A stretch of DNA of 64,000 bases from an uncultured Clostridia bacterium (GTDB taxonomy: Bacteria > Bacillota > Clostridia > Oscillospirales > Ruminococcaceae): NCBI GenBank assembly GCA_947627465.1, contig CANQWD010000003.1, positions 56,637 through 120,636 on the forward strand, given 5' to 3'. This document shows, in pieces, positions 43,391 through 51,561 of the stretch. How positions within the stretch are numbered: the first letter of the stretch is position 1; each line of letters opens with the position of its first letter. Below the pieces are notes generated by a model. It was not told where the DNA came from. It did not search any database and saw nothing but the letters and a program-made list of their open reading frames with translations. Made by a program: the position numbers and the translations under genes.

Positions 43391-43678
43391 ATGAAAGTGA
43401 AAGGTTTTGCGATTTCCGGGTTGATTTTAGCGATAGTGGGCTGTGTACTGTTAACAATCGCGTCCTTTAATCCCGAAGCTTATTGGATAAGGGATTGTGC
43501 TACTTTATGTATAGTCCTTATGGATGTTTGTTTAATCATAGAATGCGTAAAATCAAAAGACCCCGACAAAAAAATCAGCACAAAAAAAATTGTGCTCGGC
43601 ATCGTCTTGGGTGCAGTGTTAACGATTGCCGCTATATGGATAATACTTATCAGTATTTTGACCGGCACTTTGGAATAA
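43391..43678 (+). CDS. Small membrane protein 3 of three
   Basis: A 95-residue relative of the two genes before it: MKVKGFAISGLILAIVG start, paired helices, the polar loop KSKDPDKKISTKK, a final helix and the tail TGTLE close to PGKLE of copy 1. It starts 1 bp after copy 2 and ends 9 bp before the subtilase gene, so the whole set is one transcript. Confidence 0.58.
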   Translation: MKVKGFAISGLILAIVGCVLLTIASFNPEAYWIRDCATLCIVLMDVCLIIECVKSKDPDKKISTKKIVLGIVLGAVLTIAAIWIILISILTGTLE

Positions 43679-43687
43679 GAGGAGGAC

Positions 43688-44572
43688 ATGAAAAAGAAAC
43701 TTTTGTTTTTCGGCGTAATTCTTATGTGCCTTGCCGTATTTGTTTGTTCCGCGTGCGGTTCTCAGTCAGACAAGTACGACAGCTGGCACTTGAACGCAAT
43801 GAACGTCGATAAACTGTGGGAATACTCAAAGGGCGATTCCCAGACCATTGCTTTCATTGATACCGGAATATCCGATGAACTGCGCGAGGAGCTTAAAGAC
43901 CGTATCGTGAAGTGTTATAACGTCATTGACAAAAACGATAACGTTCAAGACGCGCACGGACACGGAACGGAGATGATAAGCGCCGCCTGCGGCGGATTTG
44001 ACGGGGTTTGCGGCATAGCGCCGAATTCGCGGATAATCGTTATCAAAGCCGTATCGGACGAGGGCAAAACCAATAATAAGTATCTGTATCAGGCGCTGAA
44101 ATTTGCCGATGAAAATAACGCGACTGTCGTAAACATCAGCATTGGCGGTTACAAAACAGATGAAAGCGTTGTGGAACAGATAAACGCAATGACGGAAAAA
44201 AACATCACGATAGTAGCGGCGGGCGGCGACTATCAAAACAAAGACCTGCTCTTCCCCGCTAATCAAGAAAATGTTGTGTCCGTTGAAGCGCTCACTCAAA
44301 AGAACGAACTATGGGAGCAATCCAACCGCTCCGACAGCTCCGTTGTACGAATGCCCGGAGAGAATATTGAAGTCACTACGATATTCGACGGCAAGTCCGT
44401 CAAGTCAACGGCAAGCGGAACTTCCCAAGCCGCGGCAATTACAAGCGGATATGTCGCGCTGCTGCGCGATTATAATAAGTCCGCCGATAAAGCCGAGATA
44501 TTTGAATGCTTACGGTCGTTAAACACAAAAAGCGGCGGTAAAGTCAATTATCTCGCGCCTTTCAAAAAATAA
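43688..44572 (+). CDS. S8 subtilisin-like protease, probable lipoprotein
   Basis: A 294-residue secreted protease. A signal segment ends in CSAC, probably lipid-modified at Cys23. The catalytic triad is Asp58 (AFIDTG), His92 (HGHGT) and Ser246 (SGTSQAAA). The oxyanion-hole Asn of the usual AAGN block is replaced by Gly180 (VAAGGD), which may lower activity or change specificity. There is no pro-domain of the usual subtilisin kind, and the core is short. GAGGAGG precedes the ATG. As the last gene of the cluster it is well placed to cut the secreted preproprotein of the first gene. Confidence 0.87.
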   Translation: MKKKLLFFGVILMCLAVFVCSACGSQSDKYDSWHLNAMNVDKLWEYSKGDSQTIAFIDTGISDELREELKDRIVKCYNVIDKNDNVQDAHGHGTEMISAACGGFDGVCGIAPNSRIIVIKAVSDEGKTNNKYLYQALKFADENNATVVNISIGGYKTDESVVEQINAMTEKNITIVAAGGDYQNKDLLFPANQENVVSVEALTQKNELWEQSNRSDSSVVRMPGENIEVTTIFDGKSVKSTASGTSQAAAITSGYVALLRDYNKSADKAEIFECLRSLNTKSGGKVNYLAPFKK

Positions 44573-44579
44573 TAGTAAA

Positions 44580-44608
44580 AACCGACAAGCGGAAAACGCT
44601 TGCCGGTT
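44580..44608. terminator. Bidirectional terminator between the subtilase and glmS
   Basis: AACCGACAAGCG and CGCTTGCCGGTT form a stem around a short A-rich loop between convergent genes; T/A tracts on both sides. Confidence 0.72.
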
Positions 44609-44618
44609 AATATATTTG

Positions 44619-46448
44619 TCATTCGGTAGTAACGGATTTAGCGAGGTTGCGGGGCTTATCGGGGTCGTTTCCGCGCAGAACGCTGGAGTAATACGCGATA
44701 AGCTGCAATGCGCAGACCGTCGGAAGCGGAACGAGCATATCGTCAAGACCGCCGAAATCAAAATTCAAGCGCAGATCTACCGTACCCTCGGCAAAGACGG
44801 TATCCTTGCGGCAAAGCGCTATAATAAACGCGCCGCGCGCTTTTACTTCCTCCATGTTGCTGATAGTCTTTTCTAGAACGTGCTGTTGGGTCGCGACGGT
44901 TATAACGGGAATGTTCTGCTCAATAAGCGAAATGGTGCCGTGTTTTAATTCGCCCGCCGCATAAGCCTCGGAGTGTATGTAGGTGATCTCTTTGAGCTTC
45001 AAAGAACCCTCAAGCGATAAAGCATAGTCAAATCCGCGCCCGATAAAGAACAGAGTTTCGGTGTTTATCAGCTGCGACGCGATAAATTGGCACTCGTCCG
45101 AACGGTCGATAACGTTTTGTATCGCCTTGGGCGTTTCGCAAAGCTGCGCCGTTAAACGTTTCAGTTCGTCCTCAAGAATTATTCCGCGCGCATAGGCAAA
45201 GCGAAACGCCAGCAGATACAGCGCGGCAATCTGAACGGAGTACGCCTTTGTGGAAGCAACGGCTATTTCGGGACCCGCAAGGGTGTTTATGCACATATCC
45301 GCTTCGCGTGCAATCGCGGAGTATTTTACATTTACAACTGCGAGGGTTTTCGCGCCGAGCGATTTGGCAAGCTCCAAACCCGCCTTTGTGTCGGCGGTCT
45401 CGCCCGACTGCGACACCACGATAACCAGATCGCCCTCTCCGACTATCGGGTTCATATATCGGAACTCGCTCGCTATCTCGACCGTCACGGGCACTCGCGC
45501 CAGCTTTTCTATCGCGTACCGCGCAACGATACCCGCGTGCATAGCCGTGCCGCAGGCTACGATAAACACTCTGTGAACTCCGCGAAGCATTTCATCGGTA
45601 AGCCCTATCTCCGAAAAGTCGGGAACGCCGTCTTTGGTGAGACTGCCGATAGTCTTTTGAACGACCTCGGGCTGTTCGTGTATCTCTTTGAGCATATAGT
45701 GCGGAAAACCACATTTCTGCGCCTGTTCGACGCCCCACTCGGCAATCCGTACCTCTTTTTTAATGGGTATTCCGTGAACGTCGTAGAACTTCGCGCCCTC
45801 GCTGTCCAAACGGACTATCTCGTTATCCTCCAAGAGAACGTACTTTTTCGTGTACTTCAAAAACGCGGGAATATCGCTCGCTATAAAGCTCTCGCCCTCG
45901 CCCAGTCCGACGATAAGCGGACTTCCGCGCCGCACCGCGTAAACTCTTTCGGGAAAATCCTTAAATATGATGCCGAGAGCGAAACTGCCGCGAAGCTCCT
46001 TTATCGTCTCCGTGATCGCTCTGCCGGGATTGCGCTCCGAGTAGTAATAATCCAGCAGACACGCAACGACCTCGCTGTCCGTCTGCGACAAAAACGTATA
46101 GCCCTCATCCGTGAGGAACTGCTTAAGTTCGGCGTAGTTTTCAATAATACCGTTATGTACTATCGTCACCCGACCGTTGGAGTGCGGATGCGAATTTACG
46201 TCCGAGGGTTCGCCGTGAGTTGCCCAGCGGGTATGCCCGATTCCGCAGTGACCGAGCGGCTTTCCCTCTGCTTCAAGCTTTTCTTTCATTGCCGAAAGCT
46301 TGCCGCGCGTTTTCACGGTCTTTATCTGCTTATTCTCAAATACCGCGATCCCGGCGCTGTCGTAGCCGCGGTATTCCAGTTTTTCCAAGCCGTCCATAAG
46401 CACCTCGGTGCAGTCGCGGCTCCCCAAATATCCAACTATTCCACACAT
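44619..46448 (-). CDS. glmS: Glutamine-fructose-6-phosphate aminotransferase GlmS
   Basis: A 609-residue enzyme making glucosamine 6-phosphate for cell wall synthesis. The glutaminase nucleophile is Cys2 (MCGIVGYLG), so the start at 46448 is right; an ATG five codons earlier would bury the Cys. The two SIS domains follow (VACGTAMHAG, VVSQSGETADT) and the C-terminal PRNLAKSVTTE end is typical. It lies 126 bp after pyk. No glmS ribozyme core is seen in that gap. Confidence 0.96.
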   Translation of the reverse strand: MCGIVGYLGSRDCTEVLMDGLEKLEYRGYDSAGIAVFENKQIKTVKTRGKLSAMKEKLEAEGKPLGHCGIGHTRWATHGEPSDVNSHPHSNGRVTIVHNGIIENYAELKQFLTDEGYTFLSQTDSEVVACLLDYYYSERNPGRAITETIKELRGSFALGIIFKDFPERVYAVRRGSPLIVGLGEGESFIASDIPAFLKYTKKYVLLEDNEIVRLDSEGAKFYDVHGIPIKKEVRIAEWGVEQAQKCGFPHYMLKEIHEQPEVVQKTIGSLTKDGVPDFSEIGLTDEMLRGVHRVFIVACGTAMHAGIVARYAIEKLARVPVTVEIASEFRYMNPIVGEGDLVIVVSQSGETADTKAGLELAKSLGAKTLAVVNVKYSAIAREADMCINTLAGPEIAVASTKAYSVQIAALYLLAFRFAYARGIILEDELKRLTAQLCETPKAIQNVIDRSDECQFIASQLINTETLFFIGRGFDYALSLEGSLKLKEITYIHSEAYAAGELKHGTISLIEQNIPVITVATQQHVLEKTISNMEEVKARGAFIIALCRKDTVFAEGTVDLRLNFDFGGLDDMLVPLPTVCALQLIAYYSSVLRGNDPDKPRNLAKSVTTE

Positions 46449-46486
46449 GATCTTGTCCCCCAAAAGACATATTATTGTTATGTTTT

Positions 46487-46566
46487 CCCCGTCTGCGGCG
46501 GGAAAGCGGTGAATTATTTGCCATGCTCTCCCCCGTCTGCGGCGGGAAAGCGGTGAATTATTTGCC
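46487..46566. repeat. Tandem 36 bp direct repeat in the pyk-glmS gap
   Basis: CCCCGTCTGCGGCGGGAAAG and the following 16 bases occur twice, at 46487-46522 and 46531-46566 (period 44), with no mismatch. Each unit holds a short GC-rich dyad (CCCG..CGGG). It fills the gap between pyk and glmS. Confidence 0.85.
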
Positions 46567-46574
46567 CTTTATTT

Positions 46575-48341
46575 TTATGCATTCCCCGATGAAACTATTC
46601 CTTTATCCGCGTCGATAGTCACCGCCGTGCCGCTTCTCAGTATCTGCACGGCGTTCTTTGCGCCGACGATAACGGGAATATCAAGCGTCATTCCGACAAT
46701 GGCTGCGTGACTGTCAGCGCCGCCTTCTTCCGTAATGATACCCGCCGCCGTTTTAACAACGGACAGAATGTCGTTGGACGTTTTCTCGATAACAAGTATC
46801 TGCCCCGCCTCGAAGCGCCTGAGCGCTTCCTCCTCGGTCTGAGCGACGCAAACGGGAGCAGTCACCGAGCCTTTTGTAATGCCCGTTCCCGTAACCAAAA
46901 CGTCGCCGACAATATGAACTTTCATAAGATTTGTGGTTCCCGAAACGCCGAGCGGCACGCCCGCCGTAATAACAGTAAGGTCGCCGTTCTTCAAAAGCCC
47001 CGCTTCCACAGCCTTTTGGACGGCATGGTGAATGAGGTCGTCGGTGTTCGTCATCGTCACCTCCGCCATAAGCGGGATAACGCCCCAAGAAAGCGCCGTC
47101 TGCCGCCATGTGACTTCGCTTGTCGTGCAGGAGATTATCGGACACTCGGGACGGAAACGCGATATCATGCGCGCCGTGGTTCCCGTTTTTGTGACCGTGA
47201 TTATCGCCGTCGCGCCGAGGTCGATTGCCGCCGCAACGGTAGCGTGCGAAATAGCCGACGATACGTTCACCGTACTTTTCGTCTCCAGAGCGTGAAAGCG
47301 CTTTTGATAGTTTATCGCGTTTTCGGTGGTCTCCGCGATAAGCGCCATCGTCTTGACCGCCTCAACGGGGTGTTCGCCCGCCGCCGTCTCTCCCGACAGC
47401 ATTATAGCGGAAGTACCGTCGTAAATAGCGTTCGCAACGTCGGTAGTTTCAGCGCGGGTCGGGCGCGGATTGTGTATCATGCTTTCAAGCATCTGCGTCG
47501 CCGTAATGACCTGCTTATTCGCGTTGTAGCCCTTTTTGATAAGCATTTTCTGTATCCGCGGTATCTGCTCGAACGGTATCTCAACACCCATATCGCCGCG
47601 CGCTACCATAATTCCGTCGGAAACTCGAAGTATATCGTCGATGTTTTTAACGCCCTCTCCGTTTTCGATCTTGGAAATTATACGGATATCGGTTCTGCCC
47701 TCTTCTTCAAGAATTTTGCGAATAGCCAGCACGTCGTCTGCGCAGGTAACGAACGAAGCCGCGATAAAATCAAAGCCCTCGCGCGCCGCGAAACGTATAT
47801 CGGAAATGTCCGCCTCGGAGAGATACGGCATTGAAAGCTTCACGCCCGGAACGTTCACGCCCTTGTTGTTGGAAAGCACGCCGCCGTTCAGCACGGTGCA
47901 GACTATCTCGGCAGTGCCATCCGAATTGCGGATGATATCGGAACAGCGGACGGAGACGTTGCCATCGTCGATAAGAATATTCGTTCCCACTTTGATATCA
48001 TCGGGCAGATTTTTATAAGTGATCGAAACGCGCGAACTGTCGCCCTCAACATCGGCGGTGGTAAGCACGAACGTGTCGCCCGTTTTTATTTCCACCTTTT
48101 TATCGCCCTTAAACTGTTTTAGCCGCACCTCCGGACCTTTGGTGTCGAGCAAAGTCGCGACGGGCTGACCAAGCTCCCGAGCCACTCTTACGATCTGGTC
48201 GTGAGCCTTTTTCTGCATTTCCTGCGTGCCGTGCGAAAAGTTCTGCCGCGCCACGTTCATTCCGTTTTCGATAAGCAGGCGCAAAACCTCGTCGCTTTGC
48301 GTCGCCGGACCTAATGTGCATACAATTTTCGTTCTTCTCAT
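46575..48341 (-). CDS. pyk: Pyruvate kinase with C-terminal PEP-utiliser domain
   Basis: A 588-residue glycolytic enzyme converting phosphoenolpyruvate and ADP to pyruvate and ATP. The barrel shows MRRTKIVCTLGPATQ, SKIENGEGVKNID, MVARGDMGVE and the MLESMI segment; the regulatory C-domain follows. Residues from about 480 on are an extra domain ending in GGADSHAAIVGM, the mobile phosphohistidine-type domain of PEP-utilising enzymes found on many Firmicutes pyruvate kinases. It has its own promoter at 48381-48410. Confidence 0.96.
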   Translation of the reverse strand: MRRTKIVCTLGPATQSDEVLRLLIENGMNVARQNFSHGTQEMQKKAHDQIVRVARELGQPVATLLDTKGPEVRLKQFKGDKKVEIKTGDTFVLTTADVEGDSSRVSITYKNLPDDIKVGTNILIDDGNVSVRCSDIIRNSDGTAEIVCTVLNGGVLSNNKGVNVPGVKLSMPYLSEADISDIRFAAREGFDFIAASFVTCADDVLAIRKILEEEGRTDIRIISKIENGEGVKNIDDILRVSDGIMVARGDMGVEIPFEQIPRIQKMLIKKGYNANKQVITATQMLESMIHNPRPTRAETTDVANAIYDGTSAIMLSGETAAGEHPVEAVKTMALIAETTENAINYQKRFHALETKSTVNVSSAISHATVAAAIDLGATAIITVTKTGTTARMISRFRPECPIISCTTSEVTWRQTALSWGVIPLMAEVTMTNTDDLIHHAVQKAVEAGLLKNGDLTVITAGVPLGVSGTTNLMKVHIVGDVLVTGTGITKGSVTAPVCVAQTEEEALRRFEAGQILVIEKTSNDILSVVKTAAGIITEEGGADSHAAIVGMTLDIPVIVGAKNAVQILRSGTAVTIDADKGIVSSGNA

Positions 48342-48380
48342 ATTTACTCTCCTTTTCGGAAAATTATTCGCTCATTTTTT

Positions 48381-48410
48381 ATTATAACCCATTTTAAAGT
48401 AATTTGTCAA
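48381..48410 (-). promoter_or_regulatory. Promoter of pyk
   Basis: Minus strand TTGACA (48410-48405), 18 bp spacer, TATAAT (48386-48381). Confidence 0.8.
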
Positions 48411-48600
48411 TACTTTTCCAAATTTATTTATAGTAAACGACAAATAAATTTACTGTTTGCTATACACAAACCGTATTATTCGCAAAACGGCAGCAAAACG
48501 ATGAGTTCAAGCGTCCGTTCGTTATGCGGACAAGCTGTTTTTTCGTCTGACAGTTTGCATTTTTTCCAAAATACTGTTGCATATATTTTTTAAAAGCACT

Positions 48601-48629
48601 TGCAATCACAAAAGAAATATGTTATAATA
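48601..48629 (+). promoter_or_regulatory. Promoter of the AGCS symporter gene
   Basis: TTGCAA at 48601-48606, 17 bp spacer, TATAAT at 48624-48629. The 331 bp gap between the divergent genes holds only this and the pyk promoter. Confidence 0.72.
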
Positions 48630-48672
48630 ATGATTATAACACGATAATAAAACACAAACGAGGTGAAAATTT

Positions 48673-50283
48673 ATGAATTTTTTAGCAGCCTTGGCTGCAG
48701 TAAGTGAAGAAGCCGCTCAAGCGGCACCCACGCTCGCCGAAAAAATAGCCGAGGTAAACAAAAAAATAAACGGGTTTGTATGGACGAATATGGGACTTAT
48801 TCTGCTTATCGGAGCCGGAATAATTCTCACTTGTGCAACAAAATTCTTTCAGATCTCTCACTTGAAAACTTGGTGGATGAATACGATAGGCGGTCTGTTC
48901 TCCAAAAAGAGCAAGGCGCGCAAGAACAAGGAAGAAGGCGCGGTGTCGCAGTTTCAGGCGCTTTGTACGGCGCTTGCGGCGACTATCGGCACGGGAAACA
49001 TCGCGGGCGTGGCTTCGGCTATCGTTATCGGCGGTCCGGGCGCGGTCTTTTGGATGTGGATAGCGGCGTTCTTCGGTATGATGACGAACTTTTCCGAGAA
49101 CGTTCTCGGTATTTATTACCGCCGCAAAAACTCCGAGGGCGAATGGAGCGGCGGCGCGATGTATTACTTACAGGACGGCTTGGGCGGCTATAAGCACTGT
49201 AAAATGCTCGGGCGCGTGCTGGCGTGCATTTTCTCGGTATTCGCGGTACTCGCGTCGTTCGGTATCGGAAATATGGGACAGATAAACAAAATCGTTATCA
49301 ATATCGATAATGTTCTCCCGTTAGATTTGGGCGCAGCATTCGGCGGCGTTAAGTGGACGCACATCATAATCGGCATTGTGCTGATGATCTTGGGCGGACT
49401 TATCATACTCGGCGGTCTGCAAAGAATAGCGTCTTTTGCGGAACGCGTCGTGCCGTTTATGGCTTGCGCCTACATACTTGGCTGCCTTATCATTTTCTTT
49501 ATGAACATAACAAATCTCGGCGCTATTTTCGGCAGTATTTTCAAATTCGCGTTCGGCATTAAAGCGGTCGCGGGCGGCTTCGCGGGGGTAGCGATAAAGC
49601 AGATAATCACGCAAGGATGCAAACGCGGCGTTTTCTCGAACGAGGCGGGCTTGGGTTCTTCCGTAATGGTACACTCCGCTTCCAACGTCCGCGAACCCGT
49701 AAAGCAAGGCATGTGGGGCATTTTTGAGGTGTTCGCGGATACTATGGTAGTCTGCACGATGACCGCGGTAGTCGTGCTTTCCAGCGGTAAGATCGACCTT
49801 AACACGGGCGCGGTAGCCGAGGGCACGAAAGACGCGACATTGGTAGCGGACAGCTTCGGCAAATACTTCGGACCGTTCGGCACGGTATTCGTAAGCGTTG
49901 CGCTTTTGCTGTTCGCGTTCACAACGGTCGTCGGTTGGTCGCACTACGGCTACAAATCCTTTGAGTACCTGTTCGGCACAAAGGCGGCAAAGGGCTACAA
50001 GATATTTTTCGTGCTGATGATCATTTCCGGCGCAGTAATGACAAGCTCCCTCGCATGGGACATCTCCGACACGTTCAACGGACTGATGATGGTGCCCAAC
50101 CTTATCGGCGTTATCACGCTGCTGCCCGTGGTCGTCAAAATCACGAATAACTACGTTAACCGCCGCATAAAGCATAAGGACATAGAACCAATGCTTTCGT
50201 TCCACCCGGAAATTCAAGCCGCCCACGCCAAAGACGTGAAGCTTGAGGAAGAAGAGGAGCTTCGGCAAACTACTGCAAATTAA
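48673..50283 (+). CDS. Sodium:alanine symporter family protein (AGCS)
   Basis: A 536-residue transporter with about ten membrane helices. AGCS motifs: FQALCTALAATIGTGNIAGVASAI, GPGAVFWMWIAAFFGMMTNFSE, GVFSNEAGLGSSVMVHSASN and TVVGWSHYGYKSFEYLFG. It takes up alanine or glycine with Na+. The N-terminal 30 residues are variable and include an Ala-rich stretch. It is transcribed alone, with a promoter and terminator of its own. Confidence 0.94.
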   Translation: MNFLAALAAVSEEAAQAAPTLAEKIAEVNKKINGFVWTNMGLILLIGAGIILTCATKFFQISHLKTWWMNTIGGLFSKKSKARKNKEEGAVSQFQALCTALAATIGTGNIAGVASAIVIGGPGAVFWMWIAAFFGMMTNFSENVLGIYYRRKNSEGEWSGGAMYYLQDGLGGYKHCKMLGRVLACIFSVFAVLASFGIGNMGQINKIVINIDNVLPLDLGAAFGGVKWTHIIIGIVLMILGGLIILGGLQRIASFAERVVPFMACAYILGCLIIFFMNITNLGAIFGSIFKFAFGIKAVAGGFAGVAIKQIITQGCKRGVFSNEAGLGSSVMVHSASNVREPVKQGMWGIFEVFADTMVVCTMTAVVVLSSGKIDLNTGAVAEGTKDATLVADSFGKYFGPFGTVFVSVALLLFAFTTVVGWSHYGYKSFEYLFGTKAAKGYKIFFVLMIISGAVMTSSLAWDISDTFNGLMMVPNLIGVITLLPVVVKITNNYVNRRIKHKDIEPMLSFHPEIQAAHAKDVKLEEEEELRQTTAN

Positions 50284-50294
50284 CCATATAGATT

Positions 50295-50321
50295 TCTCCC
50301 GCTTCAAGCGGGGATTTTTTT
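50295..50321 (+). terminator. Terminator after the AGCS gene
   Basis: CTCCCGCTT / AAGCGGGGA stem followed by eight T. Confidence 0.85.
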
Positions 50322-50346
50322 TATCATTGCCTGCTCAAAACGTTTT

Positions 50347-50552
50347 TTAAGGCAACACCGCACAATTATTGCTGTCCGATTGCGCAGTCAGATTTTTCTG
50401 TCAGCGGGTTGAGCTTTGCTCAACGCTTGTACAATGAGGACGAAGCAAGGCTGACGCCTTGCGAGGACGAATTGTGCAATATGACGGAAAATATGCAAGC
50501 AAGCAAGCGGGCGGCAAAGGCGTTAGCCGGTAATTGCGCGGTGTTGCCTTAA
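50347..50552. repeat. MITE-like palindromic element, copy 1
   Basis: A 206 bp element with inverted ends TTAAGGCAACACCGC.. (50347) and its complement ending at 50552; 21 of 22 end bases match. The inside shares TGTCCGATTGCG and ATGACGGAAAATATGCAAGC with the second copy at 60478-60651. No protein is encoded. It lies between the symporter terminator and the promoter of the next gene. Confidence 0.8.
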
Positions 50553-50610
50553 GCAATTTAGCTAATAAATCTTAAACAATGCTTTTGCGAAAATAATTTT
50601 GCAAAACATG

Positions 50611-50639
50611 TTGAAAACCTCGGCGATTTATGTTATAAT
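50611..50639 (+). promoter_or_regulatory. Promoter of the repeat-protein cluster
   Basis: TTGAAA at 50611-50616, 17 bp spacer, TATAAT at 50634-50639. Confidence 0.75.
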
Positions 50640-50705
50640 TATTATGTATGAAATTGTCCGTAAATGGTTTTTTAAAAAATGAAATGTATGAAAGGAGGAC
50701 TGCCC

Positions 50706-51554
50706 GTGAATTGTGCTTTGTGGCTGAACAGGCGAAAAGTGCTGAACGCCGATGAAATAGCGAAAAATCTTGACATTGCTTCGCTTCGCGGATATTTTCT
50801 CGCGGGCAGCCTCACGGAATGGCTTAACGAGCACGGCGGAGAAAATTACGCGGAAAAGCTTGAACAACTCTCCGCTGATGACGAACGCCTTAATGAAAAA
50901 CTTGGGGAGATTTTCTCGGGCACTCCCCTGCCCGCTAAGACGTTTGGAATTTCGGAAGATAACGAAGCACCTGCCAATAAAAATTTTGCATGCCCGTCAA
51001 GCACACCGTTCAACGGTTCGTATGAGTTAGCTGCAAGTTTCGTCAGCGAAGCGTCCTCGTATACGCAATTCACATCATTCGGCGAATTTGAGAAGATCTT
51101 CCGAAACCTGCAAAGCGGGTCGTTCGGCTCATTTGAATTTGGCAGCTTCCACAAGTGGGAATGGGAATGGATTTTCCGCTTTGTTTCGCAAAACTACGGC
51201 TCGTTCGGCTACGGCAGCTTCGGAAGCTTTAGCGAATGGGAGTGGGAATGGCTTTTTCGCCTATTTTCGCAAGGCTACGGTTCGTTCGGCTACGGCAGCT
51301 TCGGGAGCTTTAACGAATGGGAGTGGGAATGGCTTTTTCGCCTATTTTCGCAAAGCTACGGTTCGTTCGGCAGCGGGAGCTTTGGCAGCTTCGGGAACTT
51401 ATCAATGGAATTCTTAAACGGTCTGTTCGGGAGCTTTTCGGCGTTTGCAAAATTGTCAAATCTGCCCGTTTTGGACGAATATGACCGCATAATGCTGGAA
51501 ACGCTGATGAGATGCCCGCTTGACCGCTTCGGCTATGGCATACACAACATTTGA
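50706..51554 (+). CDS. Protein with four 27-residue Gly/Ser/Phe/Trp repeats
   Basis: A 282-residue protein of unknown function. Residues 1-70 form a soluble helical domain (LNADEIAKNLDIASLRGYFL, AGSLTEWLNEHGGENYAEKL) seen as a small N-terminal module in Clostridia. Then a linker leads to four back-to-back repeats at 137-163, 164-190, 191-217 and 218-244, each 27 residues: a YGSFGYGSFGSF half followed by an EWEWEWLFRLFSQ half. Alternating Glu and Trp suggest a beta strand with one aromatic face; the first half is like low-complexity aggregation-prone sequence. A GTG start at 50706 behind AAAGGAGG is preferred to an ATG nine codons upstream. Repeats 2 and 3 differ at only 4 of 81 bases, so they are recent. 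Confidence 0.8.
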   Translation: MNCALWLNRRKVLNADEIAKNLDIASLRGYFLAGSLTEWLNEHGGENYAEKLEQLSADDERLNEKLGEIFSGTPLPAKTFGISEDNEAPANKNFACPSSTPFNGSYELAASFVSEASSYTQFTSFGEFEKIFRNLQSGSFGSFEFGSFHKWEWEWIFRFVSQNYGSFGYGSFGSFSEWEWEWLFRLFSQGYGSFGYGSFGSFNEWEWEWLFRLFSQSYGSFGSGSFGSFGNLSMEFLNGLFGSFSAFAKLSNLPVLDEYDRIMLETLMRCPLDRFGYGIHNI

Positions 51555-51561
51555 GGTTAAT

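Noticed and set aside
46487..46566. CRISPR array
   Set aside because: Only two units with an 8 bp spacer and no cas genes; a simple tandem duplication.
46449..46574. Possible glmS ribozyme
   Set aside because: The gap is only 126 bp and is filled by a tandem repeat; none of the conserved ribozyme core words were seen.
49321..50307. A 328-codon frame antisense to the AGCS symporter
   Set aside because: Composition rich in His, Arg and Tyr, no ribosome site, and it mirrors a strong membrane-protein gene on the other strand.
50706..51554. Graspetide-type (ester-linked) multi-core precursor based on the EWEWEW repeats
   Set aside because: No ATP-grasp gene is close to it (the nearest is 12 kb away in another operon), and the repeats have no Thr/Ser plus Glu/Asp core pattern.
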